DNA from: an uncultured Alphaproteobacteria bacterium
Lineage (GTDB): Bacteria; Pseudomonadota; Alphaproteobacteria; Rhodobacterales; Rhodobacteraceae
Assembly (NCBI GenBank): GCA_902524655.1
Contig: CABZEG010000015.1
Location: 1-37,664, forward strand
Reading direction: 5' to 3'
Length of the DNA: 37,664 nt
Position 1 is the first letter of the stretch; each line of letters starts with the position of its first letter. The position numbers were made by a program, and so were the translations under genes. This document shows positions 1 to 8,479 of this stretch, one piece after another. The notes below the pieces were generated by a model. That model was not told the DNA's origin. It saw only the letters and a program-made list of their open reading frames with translations, and searched no databases.

Positions 1-11
1 GCTTAAAAATT

Positions 12-1040
12 TTGAAAATAATAAATAGGACTATCAGCTCTGAAGAAGCCCCTTTAATCATTGCGGAACTGGGTATCAATCATGGTGGCGATTTGCTCGT
101 TGCGGAGCAAATGGTTAAAACAGCCGCTGGTAGAGGCTGTGAAGTAATTAAACACCAAACACACTTTCTTGATGATGAAATGACCCCTGATGCAAAACAA
201 ATCATGCCCCCTAACGCGGATGTCTCAATATGGGATGTAATGGAAAAATGTTCCTTAACCAAAGATGAAGAAATCAAATTAAAGAAACAAGTGGAAGACT
301 TGGGAATGATCTATATTTCCACTCCTTTTTCAAGATCTGCAGCGGATTTTTTAAATGATATAAATGTACCTGCTTTTAAGATTGGTTCTGGAGAATGTGA
401 TAATCTTCTATTAATTGAGCATATAGCAGATTTTGGGAAGCCAATTATTCTTTCCACTGGCATGCAAAACTTATTGTCGGTAGAAAAGCCCGTAGAAATA
501 TTAGAGAAAAAAAATATTGAATATGCACTTTTAGAATGCACAAACATTTATCCTTGCCCACCAGAAGATATAGCACTTGGTAGCTTGGCACAGCTATCCG
601 ATAAGTTCCCTAATGCCGAGATAGGCTTCTCAGATCATTCAATTGGACCAACAATGGCTTTAGCAGCTATTGCATTAGGTGCAACAATTGTTGAAAAGCA
701 TTTTACTGATACCAAAAACCGACAAGGACCTGATATTTCCTGCTCAATGGACCCAGACGAACTTGAGCACCTTATAAAAAAAAGTAAAGAAGTAGCTTAT
801 TCTAGAGATAGAAAGAAGTTTATAGCCAACGTGGAAAAAGATGTTTATAAATTTGCACGATCTTCCATCGTAAGTGATAAAAATCTAAAAAAAGGCGATA
901 CTATTGATAGACAAAATATCTGGGCCAGAAGACCAGGAAACGGAGAAATACCTGCTTTCGACTTTGAAAAAGTTTTAGGAAAAACCTTAAAACGAGACAT
1001 TGCTAGAAATACTCAGATAAAGTGGTCAGATTTGGAATAA
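12..1040 (+). CDS. neuB: N-acetylneuraminate synthase (NeuB)
   Basis: Condenses N-acetylmannosamine with phosphoenolpyruvate to give N-acetylneuraminic acid in the cytoplasm. The N-terminal NeuB TIM barrel spans about residues 13-260 and a C-terminal SAF (antifreeze-like) domain about 280-342. KHQTH at 47-51, the IGSGEC motif near 124-129, H209 in FSDHS and H230 in EKHFTD are all present; the two histidines match the metal ligands known in Neisseria NeuB. From memory the sequence is much closer to neisserial NeuB (Neu5Ac) than to the legionaminate or pseudaminate synthases. The start shown is TTG. The frame is open to the window edge, so a few residues may lie upstream. The 3' end is nearly continuous with neuC, so the two are probably co-transcribed. 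Confidence 0.9.
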   Translation: MKIINRTISSEEAPLIIAELGINHGGDLLVAEQMVKTAAGRGCEVIKHQTHFLDDEMTPDAKQIMPPNADVSIWDVMEKCSLTKDEEIKLKKQVEDLGMIYISTPFSRSAADFLNDINVPAFKIGSGECDNLLLIEHIADFGKPIILSTGMQNLLSVEKPVEILEKKNIEYALLECTNIYPCPPEDIALGSLAQLSDKFPNAEIGFSDHSIGPTMALAAIALGATIVEKHFTDTKNRQGPDISCSMDPDELEHLIKKSKEVAYSRDRKKFIANVEKDVYKFARSSIVSDKNLKKGDTIDRQNIWARRPGNGEIPAFDFEKVLGKTLKRDIARNTQIKWSDLE

Positions 1041-1051
1041 AAGAGGTTGAT

Positions 1052-2176
1052 GTGAAAAAACTGCTATTTATTACAGGTACAAGAGCTGACTTCGGTAAAT
1101 TGGAACCGTTAGCATCAAGCGCAAAATCAGCAGGATTTAGCATTTATTTTTTTGTCACTGGCATGCACCTTCTTGAGAAGTATGGACTCACTAGTATAGA
1201 GGTTTCAAGGATGAAAAACATCACCAGATTTGAATTTGTCAATCAGATGGAAGGAGATCCACCAGACAAGATCCTTTCTCGAACTATTAATGGAATTTCT
1301 GAATATGTTGGCCAATTAAAACCCGATCTTGTTGTGATACATGGAGATAGAATTGAGGCAGTTGCCGCCTCCCTTGTTTGTGCAACAAAGAACATAAGAA
1401 GCGCACACATTGAAGGAGGAGAAGTATCAGGGACCATAGATGAAGTTTATCGTCATTGTAATACAAAGTTATGTACTGTCCACTTTGTAAGTTCAATATT
1501 GGCAAAAAAGCGCGTCACAAAACTTGGAGAGCACCCGGATAGAGTTTTTGTGCTAGGATCTCCCGAACTCGATACGCATAAAGCAAGAAATTCAATTTCA
1601 CTAAATGAAGTCTTGGATTACTATGATATTGAGTGGGATAACTATGGGATTTTTATTTTTCATTCTGTTACTTCAGAACTTGATAGTTTAAAGAAAGAGA
1701 TCCAATTTTGTTGCAATTCCTTAAAAAGAACGAAAAAGAACTTCATAGTTATTTCTCCAAACAACGACCCGGGGTGTGAAATAATTTTTAAGACAATTGG
1801 AAAATTACCTAAATCTCGTTTCAAACAAATACCTTCGATGAGATTTGCATATTTTTCGACATTACTAAAACACTCTCAAGTTATTATAGGTAATAGTTCT
1901 GCGGGTGTTCGAGAAGCTCCTTTTCTTGGGATTTCCTCAGTAAACATAGGCTCTCGCCAATTTAAAAGGGGGGGAGCAAGAAGTATTAAAAACTTTGATG
2001 TTTTTAAAGACGGGCAACTTGACAAACTAGTTGAACAACAATGGGGTAAGCGCTTTGAGCCCGATAAAAGTTTTGGAACGGGTCAATCTGCAAAAAAGTT
2101 TACAAAGATTTTAAGCGATAAAAAAATTTGGGAATTAAATTTACAGAAAACATTTTTTGAGACTTCTAATCACTGA
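1052..2176 (+). CDS. neuC: UDP-N-acetylglucosamine 2-epimerase, hydrolysing (NeuC)
   Basis: Hydrolyses and epimerises UDP-GlcNAc to N-acetylmannosamine and UDP, supplying the substrate of NeuB. The protein is 374 residues, usual for the family. It opens with the typical ITGTRADFGKL segment (residues 7-17). It contains IHGDR (96-100), HIEGGE (119-124) and, in the C-terminal half, GNSSAGVREAP, the UDP-binding signature. I chose the GTG at 1052 because an AGAGG ribosome site lies just upstream and the protein then begins like other NeuC proteins; an upstream GTG at 1022 would overlap neuB. The last 11 bases overlap the end of the convergent GMC oxidoreductase gene, with no terminator between them. 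Confidence 0.9.
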   Translation: MKKLLFITGTRADFGKLEPLASSAKSAGFSIYFFVTGMHLLEKYGLTSIEVSRMKNITRFEFVNQMEGDPPDKILSRTINGISEYVGQLKPDLVVIHGDRIEAVAASLVCATKNIRSAHIEGGEVSGTIDEVYRHCNTKLCTVHFVSSILAKKRVTKLGEHPDRVFVLGSPELDTHKARNSISLNEVLDYYDIEWDNYGIFIFHSVTSELDSLKKEIQFCCNSLKRTKKNFIVISPNNDPGCEIIFKTIGKLPKSRFKQIPSMRFAYFSTLLKHSQVIIGNSSAGVREAPFLGISSVNIGSRQFKRGGARSIKNFDVFKDGQLDKLVEQQWGKRFEPDKSFGTGQSAKKFTKILSDKKIWELNLQKTFFETSNH

Positions 2177-3710
2177 GAAACCCCTGATTTAAACAAAAAA
2201 TCTTACTAGCAGCCAAAGTAGGCAGATATTGATGTGTTGAAACGAAATCGGGAAATATTGAGGCGTCACATACATAGAGATTATTGATTCCAAATACTTT
2301 AAAACTTCCATCAACTACTCCACTATTTTTATCGTTGCTCATCCTATTAGTTCCTATCAGATGGTAACCAGAAAAAGTTTCTGATCCTATATTGTGTTCA
2401 ATATCATCATTAATTAAATTTTTTCCACTTCTAGCAAAGCCTGCTTTTTTCAGGAGATCAATACCGCTTCTAAAAGCTTTGTATGCAAGCGCTCTATCAA
2501 ATTTGTTTGACAAATAGTTTGGATCAATTTGTATATTATTTTTATTATCAAGAGAAATCGAACCTTCAGATTTTGGAAAAACTTGGAAGCACCCTATTGA
2601 CGCTCGTTGGGCTTTTTGAAATTTAATGCCTTTGGACGATAACAAGCTTCGTTCTTGTGTAAAATGCACCAAATGATACCTTACCAAGCTGTTTATATTA
2701 ACTTTCTTATTAAAACTTGATTTATTCCAGGCAAGAGTGGCACCTGGACTTTTAAAGATCGAATTCTTTGAGCTTATGTACTTAAAAAATTCGTTTAATA
2801 ATTTCAACCCACGTGTTTTTTGGTTAAGCGTATCGAACCCTATACAATCAAATTCAATCCTGAAATTAGCATGGTCTTTCAAATGTTTTCCTACATGTTC
2901 TCGCTGAAACTTCAAAGGAGCACCGGATTTACGAACGTCCTTTGGGTCTCCGATCCCCGACCGCATAAGAATTAAGGGTGAGAATATTGTGCCTGCCGAA
3001 AGAATAATTTTTTTTGCACTTACAGTAATTTTGGCCTTAGTAACTAAATTTTCGCACTCAACACCTGAAGCATAGTTGTCTTTGAAAAAGATTTTAATCG
3101 CACGCGTGTTTGCTAGCTTTTCAATGTTTTTGTGGTTTGCATTTTCATTAAAATCATTAGAAAAGTTATATCTCTTTGATCCTTGTATATTAAGATGAAT
3201 TTTTGCCCATCCCTCTATAAAATTATCTAAATCCGTAACCTCAGGAACTGCAATATTGTTGAGGGTTTTACAAAAAATATTCGTTAGTTCATCTGAATAT
3301 CCATACTCTCTATTATACGAAAAATTTGGGTTATGGTATATGTGCTTTTTAACTCTCTGGAACATATTTTTTGGCCAAAAAGAAAAAACCTCCCTAAACC
3401 GTTTTTCAAAACCCAAGTATGAGACATTTCCATTGATTAAGCTTGAACCACCAAAACCAATTCCCTGAAGAATAGGCAATTCTCTATCTTCTAAGCCAGA
3501 CTGTTTCTTGGATATAAAGCTTAAACAGTGTTTATCATTTTGCAGTAATTTTCCTGATAATAACGGTATTTTATTTAGATAGCTTTTACCCTCAGAGCAT
3601 CCCTGCTCTATTAAACACACTTTATAACCTGACCTACTTGCATTTTTTGCAATTTCAAGCCCAGCTGTTCCAGCGCCAACAATCGCTAAATCATAGCTTT
3701 GGTGAGACAT
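2166..3710 (-). CDS. GMC-family FAD-dependent alcohol oxidoreductase
   Basis: A glucose-methanol-choline family flavoenzyme of 514 residues; the family oxidises primary or secondary alcohols. The Rossmann FAD motif GAGTAG is at residues 12-17. GMC signature 1 appears as GIGFGGSSLINGNV and signature 2 as SAGTIFSPLILMRSGIGDP. The C-terminal catalytic region has GYHLIGTNRM and a second histidine in STHQYLPTLAAS. There is no signal peptide, so it is cytoplasmic. It is the last gene of a three-gene operon: its ATG lies 20 bases inside the end of neuA, which implies translational coupling. The substrate is unknown. The context suggests a sugar hydroxyl of a nonulosonate or its precursor, with the oxidised product passed to the aminotransferase at the head of the operon. 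Confidence 0.85.
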   Translation of the reverse strand: MSHQSYDLAIVGAGTAGLEIAKNASRSGYKVCLIEQGCSEGKSYLNKIPLLSGKLLQNDKHCLSFISKKQSGLEDRELPILQGIGFGGSSLINGNVSYLGFEKRFREVFSFWPKNMFQRVKKHIYHNPNFSYNREYGYSDELTNIFCKTLNNIAVPEVTDLDNFIEGWAKIHLNIQGSKRYNFSNDFNENANHKNIEKLANTRAIKIFFKDNYASGVECENLVTKAKITVSAKKIILSAGTIFSPLILMRSGIGDPKDVRKSGAPLKFQREHVGKHLKDHANFRIEFDCIGFDTLNQKTRGLKLLNEFFKYISSKNSIFKSPGATLAWNKSSFNKKVNINSLVRYHLVHFTQERSLLSSKGIKFQKAQRASIGCFQVFPKSEGSISLDNKNNIQIDPNYLSNKFDRALAYKAFRSGIDLLKKAGFARSGKNLINDDIEHNIGSETFSGYHLIGTNRMSNDKNSGVVDGSFKVFGINNLYVCDASIFPDFVSTHQYLPTLAASKIFCLNQGFLSD

Positions 3711-4491
3711 ACTCTATTTCCAAATTTTGTAACTCTTTTATCAACGCTAATGCATCGTCAAACTCCTTTTCCGTGTCAATATCTATTGAGCGCTTAATTG
3801 AAAGAGGAAAAGCCAAGGTCTTGGCTGCAGGCATGAAGCCTTTTTCTTTTAGCATAGACATCAAACCTAAATACAAACTTCCATCTACAAAAGCTGAATT
3901 ACTGTCTTTTTTGATGTCACGCACTCTAAGCATTTTTTTACCAATGTGGCCTAATAAAAAGTCTGGTTTTGCTTCGCTAAATTTAATTATCTCATAAATA
4001 TCTTTTATTTCGCTGTAGTTTTTATTTACAGACACCATAGAAAGATTATTCCCTAAGTTCTTAATTTGTCTACAAAAAGAGACTAAATCATCCTTCAGTC
4101 TAATAGGTGATGTCGGTTGCAATAATATAAAGCTCCCAGATAGGTAGTCATCCAAACGGATCAGGTGTCTCTCCGCTAGCCTGTAGATACAATCAAATAT
4201 GACATCAGATAGAATTGCATTATCATCAGAAAGTTCTGGTTTTCTTTTTACTGCTAGAATATTGGATGAATATTTCTTTTTTACTAATTCTAAAATCTGG
4301 TCATCATCACTGGTGCAAACTACTGAAATTTCTCTTAACCCACTGAGCTGTTGCTTTAAAAATAAACCCGCAGCCAAGCTCCACTCAAATAAAGGAAACC
4401 CAAAAAAATTTTTAAAGTTTTTATTTTTAAGCCTTTTGGAGTTTTTACGAGCGGGAATGACTATAACTAAATTTTCATTAAGAGCATTCAT
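3691..4491 (-). CDS. neuA: CMP-N-acetylneuraminate cytidylyltransferase (NeuA-like)
   Basis: Activates a sialic acid with CTP to the CMP-sugar used by sialyltransferases. The protein is about 266 residues. The nucleotide-binding motif IPARKNSKRLKNKN is at the N-terminus, LLQPTSPIR in the middle, and SIDIDTEKEFDDAL near the C-terminus corresponds to the metal-binding IDIDT segment of the family. The ATG at 4491 is preferred over a TTG at 4506 because it overlaps the end of the upstream aminotransferase by 14 bases, a normal coupling arrangement, and starts close to the first conserved strand. The downstream GMC gene overlaps by 20 bases. With neuB and neuC on the opposite strand it completes UDP-GlcNAc to CMP-Neu5Ac. 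KdsB-like use of Kdo is less likely from the motifs. Confidence 0.85.
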   Translation of the reverse strand: MNALNENLVIVIPARKNSKRLKNKNFKNFFGFPLFEWSLAAGLFLKQQLSGLREISVVCTSDDDQILELVKKKYSSNILAVKRKPELSDDNAILSDVIFDCIYRLAERHLIRLDDYLSGSFILLQPTSPIRLKDDLVSFCRQIKNLGNNLSMVSVNKNYSEIKDIYEIIKFSEAKPDFLLGHIGKKMLRVRDIKKDSNSAFVDGSLYLGLMSMLKEKGFMPAAKTLAFPLSIKRSIDIDTEKEFDDALALIKELQNLEIEYVSPKL

Positions 4492-5617
4492 TAATATCAC
4501 TGGCAATATTTTTGTAATCTTTAATTGACCTCGATACTAAAATCGGAATTGCTACGCATTTACGCAATCTATCATGACAACTCTTTACCTCTTTATTCCT
4601 AATGTTTTTATCGATATGTTCCCAAAAATATGCACAATGCCAGTTAAAAGCATCAGGTAAATTCTTTGTACCAAAGCCAGCTTTGTTTAGTAAACTAATC
4701 ACTTGGTCACGTAGTTTTTTATTTTTTATAGAAATCACAAAAGTATCATAATTGGGCTCGCTTCCTGAAGTAACATGTCTAAATTGTATTTCTTTGTGGT
4801 TTATAAATTTTTCAAGGGCGTGGTATCTTTTTTTCGAGTCTCCTAAAATACTCGGGAATTTTTTAAGCTGGACCTTGCCAAATGCTCCACTTATTTCTGT
4901 CATTCTGTAATTAAACCCAATCAGTCCGGCATGATCTAACCCTCTTGGCAGACTAGGAATATTTTTGTGGCCATGATCATGATACATTCTAGCATTTTTT
5001 CCATCACTTTTCTTCTTGGAAAACAGAGCTCCACCTTCACCAGTTGTAATCATTTTACCAAAGTCGAAACTAAAAACACCAAAGTCACTCAAGCCTCCAA
5101 CATATTTGCCGGCAACCTTGGCCCCTATTGCTTCGCATGCATCTTCAATTACCGGAATTTTATTTCTTTTTCCAATCCTGTTAATTAATATCATATCTGC
5201 TGGCACACCCAGCATATGAACAGGAATTATAGCTTTTGTTTTTTTTGAAATTAAAGTTTCTAAATTTTTGGGACACATGTTCAACGTATCATCGATATCA
5301 GTAAAAACAACATTTGCACCAGTGTCTATAATCGCTTCAACAGTTGCGATAAAATTAAAGGACTGAGTTATAACCTCATCACCTCTTCCAATACCGAGAG
5401 CTTTGAGAGCCACTTTAATTGCAGCCGTACCAGATGAAACGCATAAAACGTCAGCCATTTTTGGGCTGAAAACGGCTTTCAACTTTTGTTCAAATTCTCT
5501 TACGTGATAATGCTTCCTTATTTTATCAAAACCATGAGCAAAGAAAACTTTCCCCTCATCAAAGATCCTGGAAATTGCTTTTTTTTCTTTTTCGTCGATA
5601 ACCTCAAATCCGGGCAA
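4478..5617 (-). CDS. DegT/DnrJ/EryC1-family PLP sugar aminotransferase, KdnA-like
   Basis: A 379-residue type I PLP-fold sugar aminotransferase. SSGTAA at 61-66 binds the cofactor phosphate, D159 in EDACEA contacts the pyridine ring, and K188 in SFDFGKMITTGEGG is the Schiff-base lysine. The N-terminus MPGFEVIDEKEKK, a GFD.IR segment near 29-34 and a DHGH segment recall Shewanella KdnA, which aminates C8 of oxidised Kdo; this comparison is from memory. The start is a TTG backed by a clear AGGAG at 5624-5628 with 6-base spacing, and it gives the family N-terminus. It heads the operon with neuA and the GMC oxidoreductase. Plausible roles: amination of an oxidised nonulosonate or Kdo, or a legionaminate-type C4 amination. 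The exact substrate cannot be fixed from sequence. Confidence 0.82.
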   Translation of the reverse strand: MPGFEVIDEKEKKAISRIFDEGKVFFAHGFDKIRKHYHVREFEQKLKAVFSPKMADVLCVSSGTAAIKVALKALGIGRGDEVITQSFNFIATVEAIIDTGANVVFTDIDDTLNMCPKNLETLISKKTKAIIPVHMLGVPADMILINRIGKRNKIPVIEDACEAIGAKVAGKYVGGLSDFGVFSFDFGKMITTGEGGALFSKKKSDGKNARMYHDHGHKNIPSLPRGLDHAGLIGFNYRMTEISGAFGKVQLKKFPSILGDSKKRYHALEKFINHKEIQFRHVTSGSEPNYDTFVISIKNKKLRDQVISLLNKAGFGTKNLPDAFNWHCAYFWEHIDKNIRNKEVKSCHDRLRKCVAIPILVSRSIKDYKNIASDINECS

Positions 5618-5733
5618 ATTTAACTCCTGCTTTCATGAAAACATATTAACAATCGATATTATAAGAGAAAAGTAACCTTAGAGGGTAAAAAACTATGATT
5701 TTTTTTCACAAAAATATATGTTATTGTTAGGCG

Positions 5734-5749
5734 TGGCATGTGTTTTGCA
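5734..5749 (+). promoter_or_regulatory. sigma-54 (RpoN) -24/-12 promoter
   Basis: TGGCATGTGTTTTGCA matches the consensus TGGCAYRNNNNTTGCW completely, with the invariant GG (5735-5736) and GC (5747-5748) exactly 10 bases apart. Transcription would start near 5760, on the first bases of the downstream stem-loop, and run right toward the AhpD-like and thioesterase genes. The motif match is seen; activity and the partner activator are not known from the window. Confidence 0.65.
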
Positions 5750-5758
5750 GCCATATAG

Positions 5759-5803
5759 TCCCCTCATACTCCCAATATAAACCCAAACCTATGTATGAGG
5801 GGA
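5759..5803 (+). promoter_or_regulatory. 11-bp stem-loop at the predicted transcript 5' end
   Basis: An 11-base arm at 5759-5769 (TCCCCTCATAC) pairs perfectly with 5793-5803 (GTATGAGGGGA) around a 23-base C- and A-rich loop. It begins within one base of the start predicted for the sigma-54 promoter, so the RNA would begin with a stable hairpin. It is not followed by a T-run, so it does not look like an intrinsic terminator. A 5' protective stem, regulatory leader or small RNA are possible. Confidence 0.5.
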
Positions 5804-6030
5804 ACCTATTTTCAAATTTCCTCGTTAACAATATTGCAATCAATTAAAATTGAAAAATTACTTAGTGCTAAATTTTCTGGCCTTAAAATATGTAAACTGA
5901 TGATCATATATCAATCGTAAGTATTCTGCACATTTAACGAATAATGACCTATTTAATTTAGTGGTATTTTTAATTAATTCTGAAATAATTTTTTTGAAAA
6001 CATCTCATGACGTGACACTTGGAGGAAATG

Positions 6031-6630
6031 ATGGAAATTGTAAAACCACTGAATGAAAATGATATTGACCCAAGTCTATTAGAAAAGATTCAGTTCTTTA
6101 AAGGACCGCTTGGTGTTATACCGAGCTCAGTTAAAACTATGAGTTATCACCCCAAAATAGCCGATGCATTTACAGATCTCAATAAGGCTGTAATGGAATG
6201 CAAAGGGAAAGTTACCCCAGAGTTTAAACGGCTTATCGGATATGTAACAAGTTTTGCCTCAGGGTGTCTTTATTGCCAGGCTCATACTATTTTAGGAGCT
6301 GAACGCTTCAGCTGTACGGCGAAAAGATTAGAAGAAGTTTGGAATTATGCAAACTCTTCAGCTTTTTCAAGGGCAGAAAAAGTTGCCCTGGACTTCGCTT
6401 CCGCTGCGGCATCTGTTCCTAACAAAGTTACAGAAAAAGAAGTGTCTCAATTAAAAAATTATTGGAATGATTATGATATTGTTGAAATTATGGGCGTAAT
6501 TGCTTTGTTCGGCTTTCTCAATCGTTGGAATGACAGTATGGGTTCCGCTTTGGAAGATTTACCAATTGAAAAAGGGGAAGAATATCTTATGAAAAACACT
6601 AATTGGGTACCAGGGAAACATAGGGTTTAA
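6031..6630 (+). CDS. AhpD-like / carboxymuconolactone decarboxylase-family protein
   Basis: A small all-helical AhpD-fold protein of about 199 residues. The redox signature C79-x2-C82-x2-H85 (GCLYCQAHT) is intact, as in alkylhydroperoxidase-D and related peroxidase-like proteins; true carboxymuconolactone decarboxylases lack this pair. A role in thiol-dependent peroxide handling is the family expectation; the actual substrate is unknown. GGAGG at 6021-6025 places the start at ATG 6031 (5-base spacing); ATG 6028 and TTG 6019 are in frame but badly placed for that site. It is followed after 3 bases by a thioesterase, so the two form an operon, possibly driven by the sigma-54 promoter about 270 bases upstream. 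Confidence 0.8.
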   Translation: MEIVKPLNENDIDPSLLEKIQFFKGPLGVIPSSVKTMSYHPKIADAFTDLNKAVMECKGKVTPEFKRLIGYVTSFASGCLYCQAHTILGAERFSCTAKRLEEVWNYANSSAFSRAEKVALDFASAAASVPNKVTEKEVSQLKNYWNDYDIVEIMGVIALFGFLNRWNDSMGSALEDLPIEKGEEYLMKNTNWVPGKHRV

Positions 6631-6633
6631 AGC

Positions 6634-7071
6634 ATGAATAATCGAACCGAGGAAGAACTTAGAGAATCTTTCTTAAATCAACCTCTAATGCCCTACATAG
6701 GAGCTAAACTCTCCACAATATCTCCTGGGCAAGCATCTATAGAAATTGTTTATCAAAAGAATATAACTCAACAACACGGCTTATTTCATGGAGGAGTTTC
6801 AGGAGCTATAGCTGACAATGCTGCTGGATTTGCTGCAATGACATTAATGGATAGAGACAAAGAGCCCCTTACAATTGAATTCAAAATTAATTTTCTTAAT
6901 ATTGCAGATGGGGAAAAGCTAGTTGCGGAAGCGGAAATTCTACAACCAGGTCGAAGTATTTTTCATGGAGAGTCGAAAGTGTATACAATCAAGAATAACA
7001 ATAAAATATTAACTGCTACTGCTCTAGTAACGATCAAAGCAACAAGTAAGGTATCTGAAAAACTACTCTGA
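6634..7071 (+). CDS. PaaI-family hot-dog thioesterase
   Basis: A 145-residue hot-dog fold acyl-CoA thioesterase. QQHGLFHGGVSGAIADNAAG (residues 46-65) is the PaaI/YdiI signature, with H52-G53-G54 forming the oxyanion part and D61 the likely catalytic acid. The length is typical. The ATG is 3 bases after the stop of the AhpD-like gene, so it is co-transcribed and probably coupled. The acyl-CoA substrate cannot be told; the family includes phenylacetyl-CoA and general housekeeping thioesterases. It converges on the cyclase gene with only 23 bases between them and no obvious terminator. Confidence 0.82.
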   Translation: MNNRTEEELRESFLNQPLMPYIGAKLSTISPGQASIEIVYQKNITQQHGLFHGGVSGAIADNAAGFAAMTLMDRDKEPLTIEFKINFLNIADGEKLVAEAEILQPGRSIFHGESKVYTIKNNNKILTATALVTIKATSKVSEKLL

Positions 7072-7094
7072 AAGTAAAAACTACTGTCTTTTTG

Positions 7095-8369
7095 TTAATC
7101 TTGTTTATCTAACTGTTTTTCATACGCTTCTTGGATAGACTTTAGCTCTTCAATTGCTGCACGAATATCAGAGCTATCGGTCACATTAATTTCAACTCTT
7201 TTCCCTTTATGAGATAATCTGATTTTATCTTGCTTATGAGACTTTAATTTTTTGACCTTATAAACCCCAATAGGCCTAACAAACCCTTTAGGTGTAAATT
7301 CTTTAAAAAACTCAGTTTCAACTTCATTTGAAATAAGGTTTTTTGTGTTTTCATCAACAAGCATGTCATCAATTTCAGCCATTGACTGAAGTCTTGCAGC
7401 AAGATTCACGGGACTTCCAAGTATAGTATAATCTAATCGTAAATCCGAACCAAAGTTCCCTACAGTACAAAACCCATTTGATATACCCATCCTAACTGAT
7501 ATACCTTCGACTGCTCCCAAGCCCCTCCAATGTGTCTGCAATTCCTTTACTCTTTCCTGCATATCTATGGCCATTTCTATACACTTTAGAGCGTCATCAG
7601 TTTCTCCTAGGGTCTCTGGATCACCAAAAAAAACCATTAGAGCGTCTCCAATGAATTTATCAATTGTGCCACCGTGTTTAATTGCTATCATTGACATTTC
7701 TGACAGATAGGAATTGATAATCAGAGCCAGTTTTTCAGGCTCCATTTTATCAGTTAAATCAGTAAAACTTACGATATCAGAAAAAAATACTGTTAGATTC
7801 TTCCTACTATGAGAAACTCCCTGGTCTTTTTCTTCCTCAAAAATGTTTTTATAAATTTGAGGAGACAGATATTTTGCTAGCCTGGTTGCTAAGCTTTCGA
7901 GTTTTTTACTCTTTTCTTCGATTATTTGTTTGTCTTTTAATTGTCCTTCTATAAGTGAATCTCGTTGCTTAGTTAACTCATGTTCATTTGTTCTATCTAC
8001 GAATTGACCTTGAATTCCGTTTAAGTATTCAAAATCAGAATTTTTTGTTTTTGTTGAAAGTAGTGAAAAAAGTCTCTCTTCATCATCAATAATAATCTTG
8101 ACCTTTGGGATTAAAACAGATCCCTTATTGTGGATTTCATCCTCAAAAAGTTGTATCTGTTCGTCTGTTACACCTAGCTGCTTTAAAATATCTGGAAAGT
8201 ATGCATCTTTGACATTGCCTAGAACCGGGAAAAAGCCTTTGAAATTTTTGTTGACCTTTTTAACTCTCAAATCCTTATCTGCGTAATAACAAGCAGTAAT
8301 AGCGTTCTCAAAATTGAAAAAGCTTAAGTCTACGACCCTATCAGGATTGAAAAAATCTTGGAAATTCAT
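7095..8369 (-). CDS. class III adenylate cyclase with N-terminal PAS-like domain
   Basis: A soluble nucleotide cyclase of 424 residues. Residues 1-125 look like a PAS-type sensor. A charged coiled coil follows at about 126-165, then a short linker with AKYLSPQIYKNIF (165-177) as in many bacterial cyclases, and the catalytic domain at about 190-350. Metal-binding aspartates are D198 (FSDIVSFT) and D242 (IGDALMVFFGD). K238 specifies ATP. T315 (DYTILG) sits where class IIIa enzymes have Asp, which is the class IIIb pattern. N322 and R326 are the transition-state residues. All catalytic residues are present, so it should make cAMP. The sensory ligand is unknown. A 75-residue C-terminal tail is rich in charge. 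It is monocistronic. Confidence 0.88.
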   Translation of the reverse strand: MNFQDFFNPDRVVDLSFFNFENAITACYYADKDLRVKKVNKNFKGFFPVLGNVKDAYFPDILKQLGVTDEQIQLFEDEIHNKGSVLIPKVKIIIDDEERLFSLLSTKTKNSDFEYLNGIQGQFVDRTNEHELTKQRDSLIEGQLKDKQIIEEKSKKLESLATRLAKYLSPQIYKNIFEEEKDQGVSHSRKNLTVFFSDIVSFTDLTDKMEPEKLALIINSYLSEMSMIAIKHGGTIDKFIGDALMVFFGDPETLGETDDALKCIEMAIDMQERVKELQTHWRGLGAVEGISVRMGISNGFCTVGNFGSDLRLDYTILGSPVNLAARLQSMAEIDDMLVDENTKNLISNEVETEFFKEFTPKGFVRPIGVYKVKKLKSHKQDKIRLSHKGKRVEINVTDSSDIRAAIEELKSIQEAYEKQLDKQD

Positions 8370-8479
8370 AAACGTTCAATGCCCTTTTACTAGTATAATG
8401 ATATATTATGTAAATTCACCCTTACAACGAAAACAATTACTCACTTGATTTTATTACTTAATTCAAAAAATGAACACAC

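Larger units (their letters stand above)
5618..6018. other. intergenic region with sigma-54-type promoter and hairpin
   Basis: About 400 bases between the minus-strand aminotransferase operon and the plus-strand AhpD-like gene. It carries the aminotransferase ribosome site at its left edge, a sigma-54-type promoter (5734-5749) and a stem-loop (5759-5803). The rest is AT-rich with no supported gene. A short frame starts at ATG 5791 (18 codons) but has nothing to support it. Confidence 0.6.

Noticed and set aside
12-5617. Legionaminic or pseudaminic acid pathway in place of Neu5Ac.
   Set aside because: NeuB and NeuC match the neisserial Neu5Ac enzymes in motif detail, and no 4,6-dehydratase or PseG/LegH-type gene is in the window. 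A C4 aminotransferase role for the DegT gene remains an alternative.
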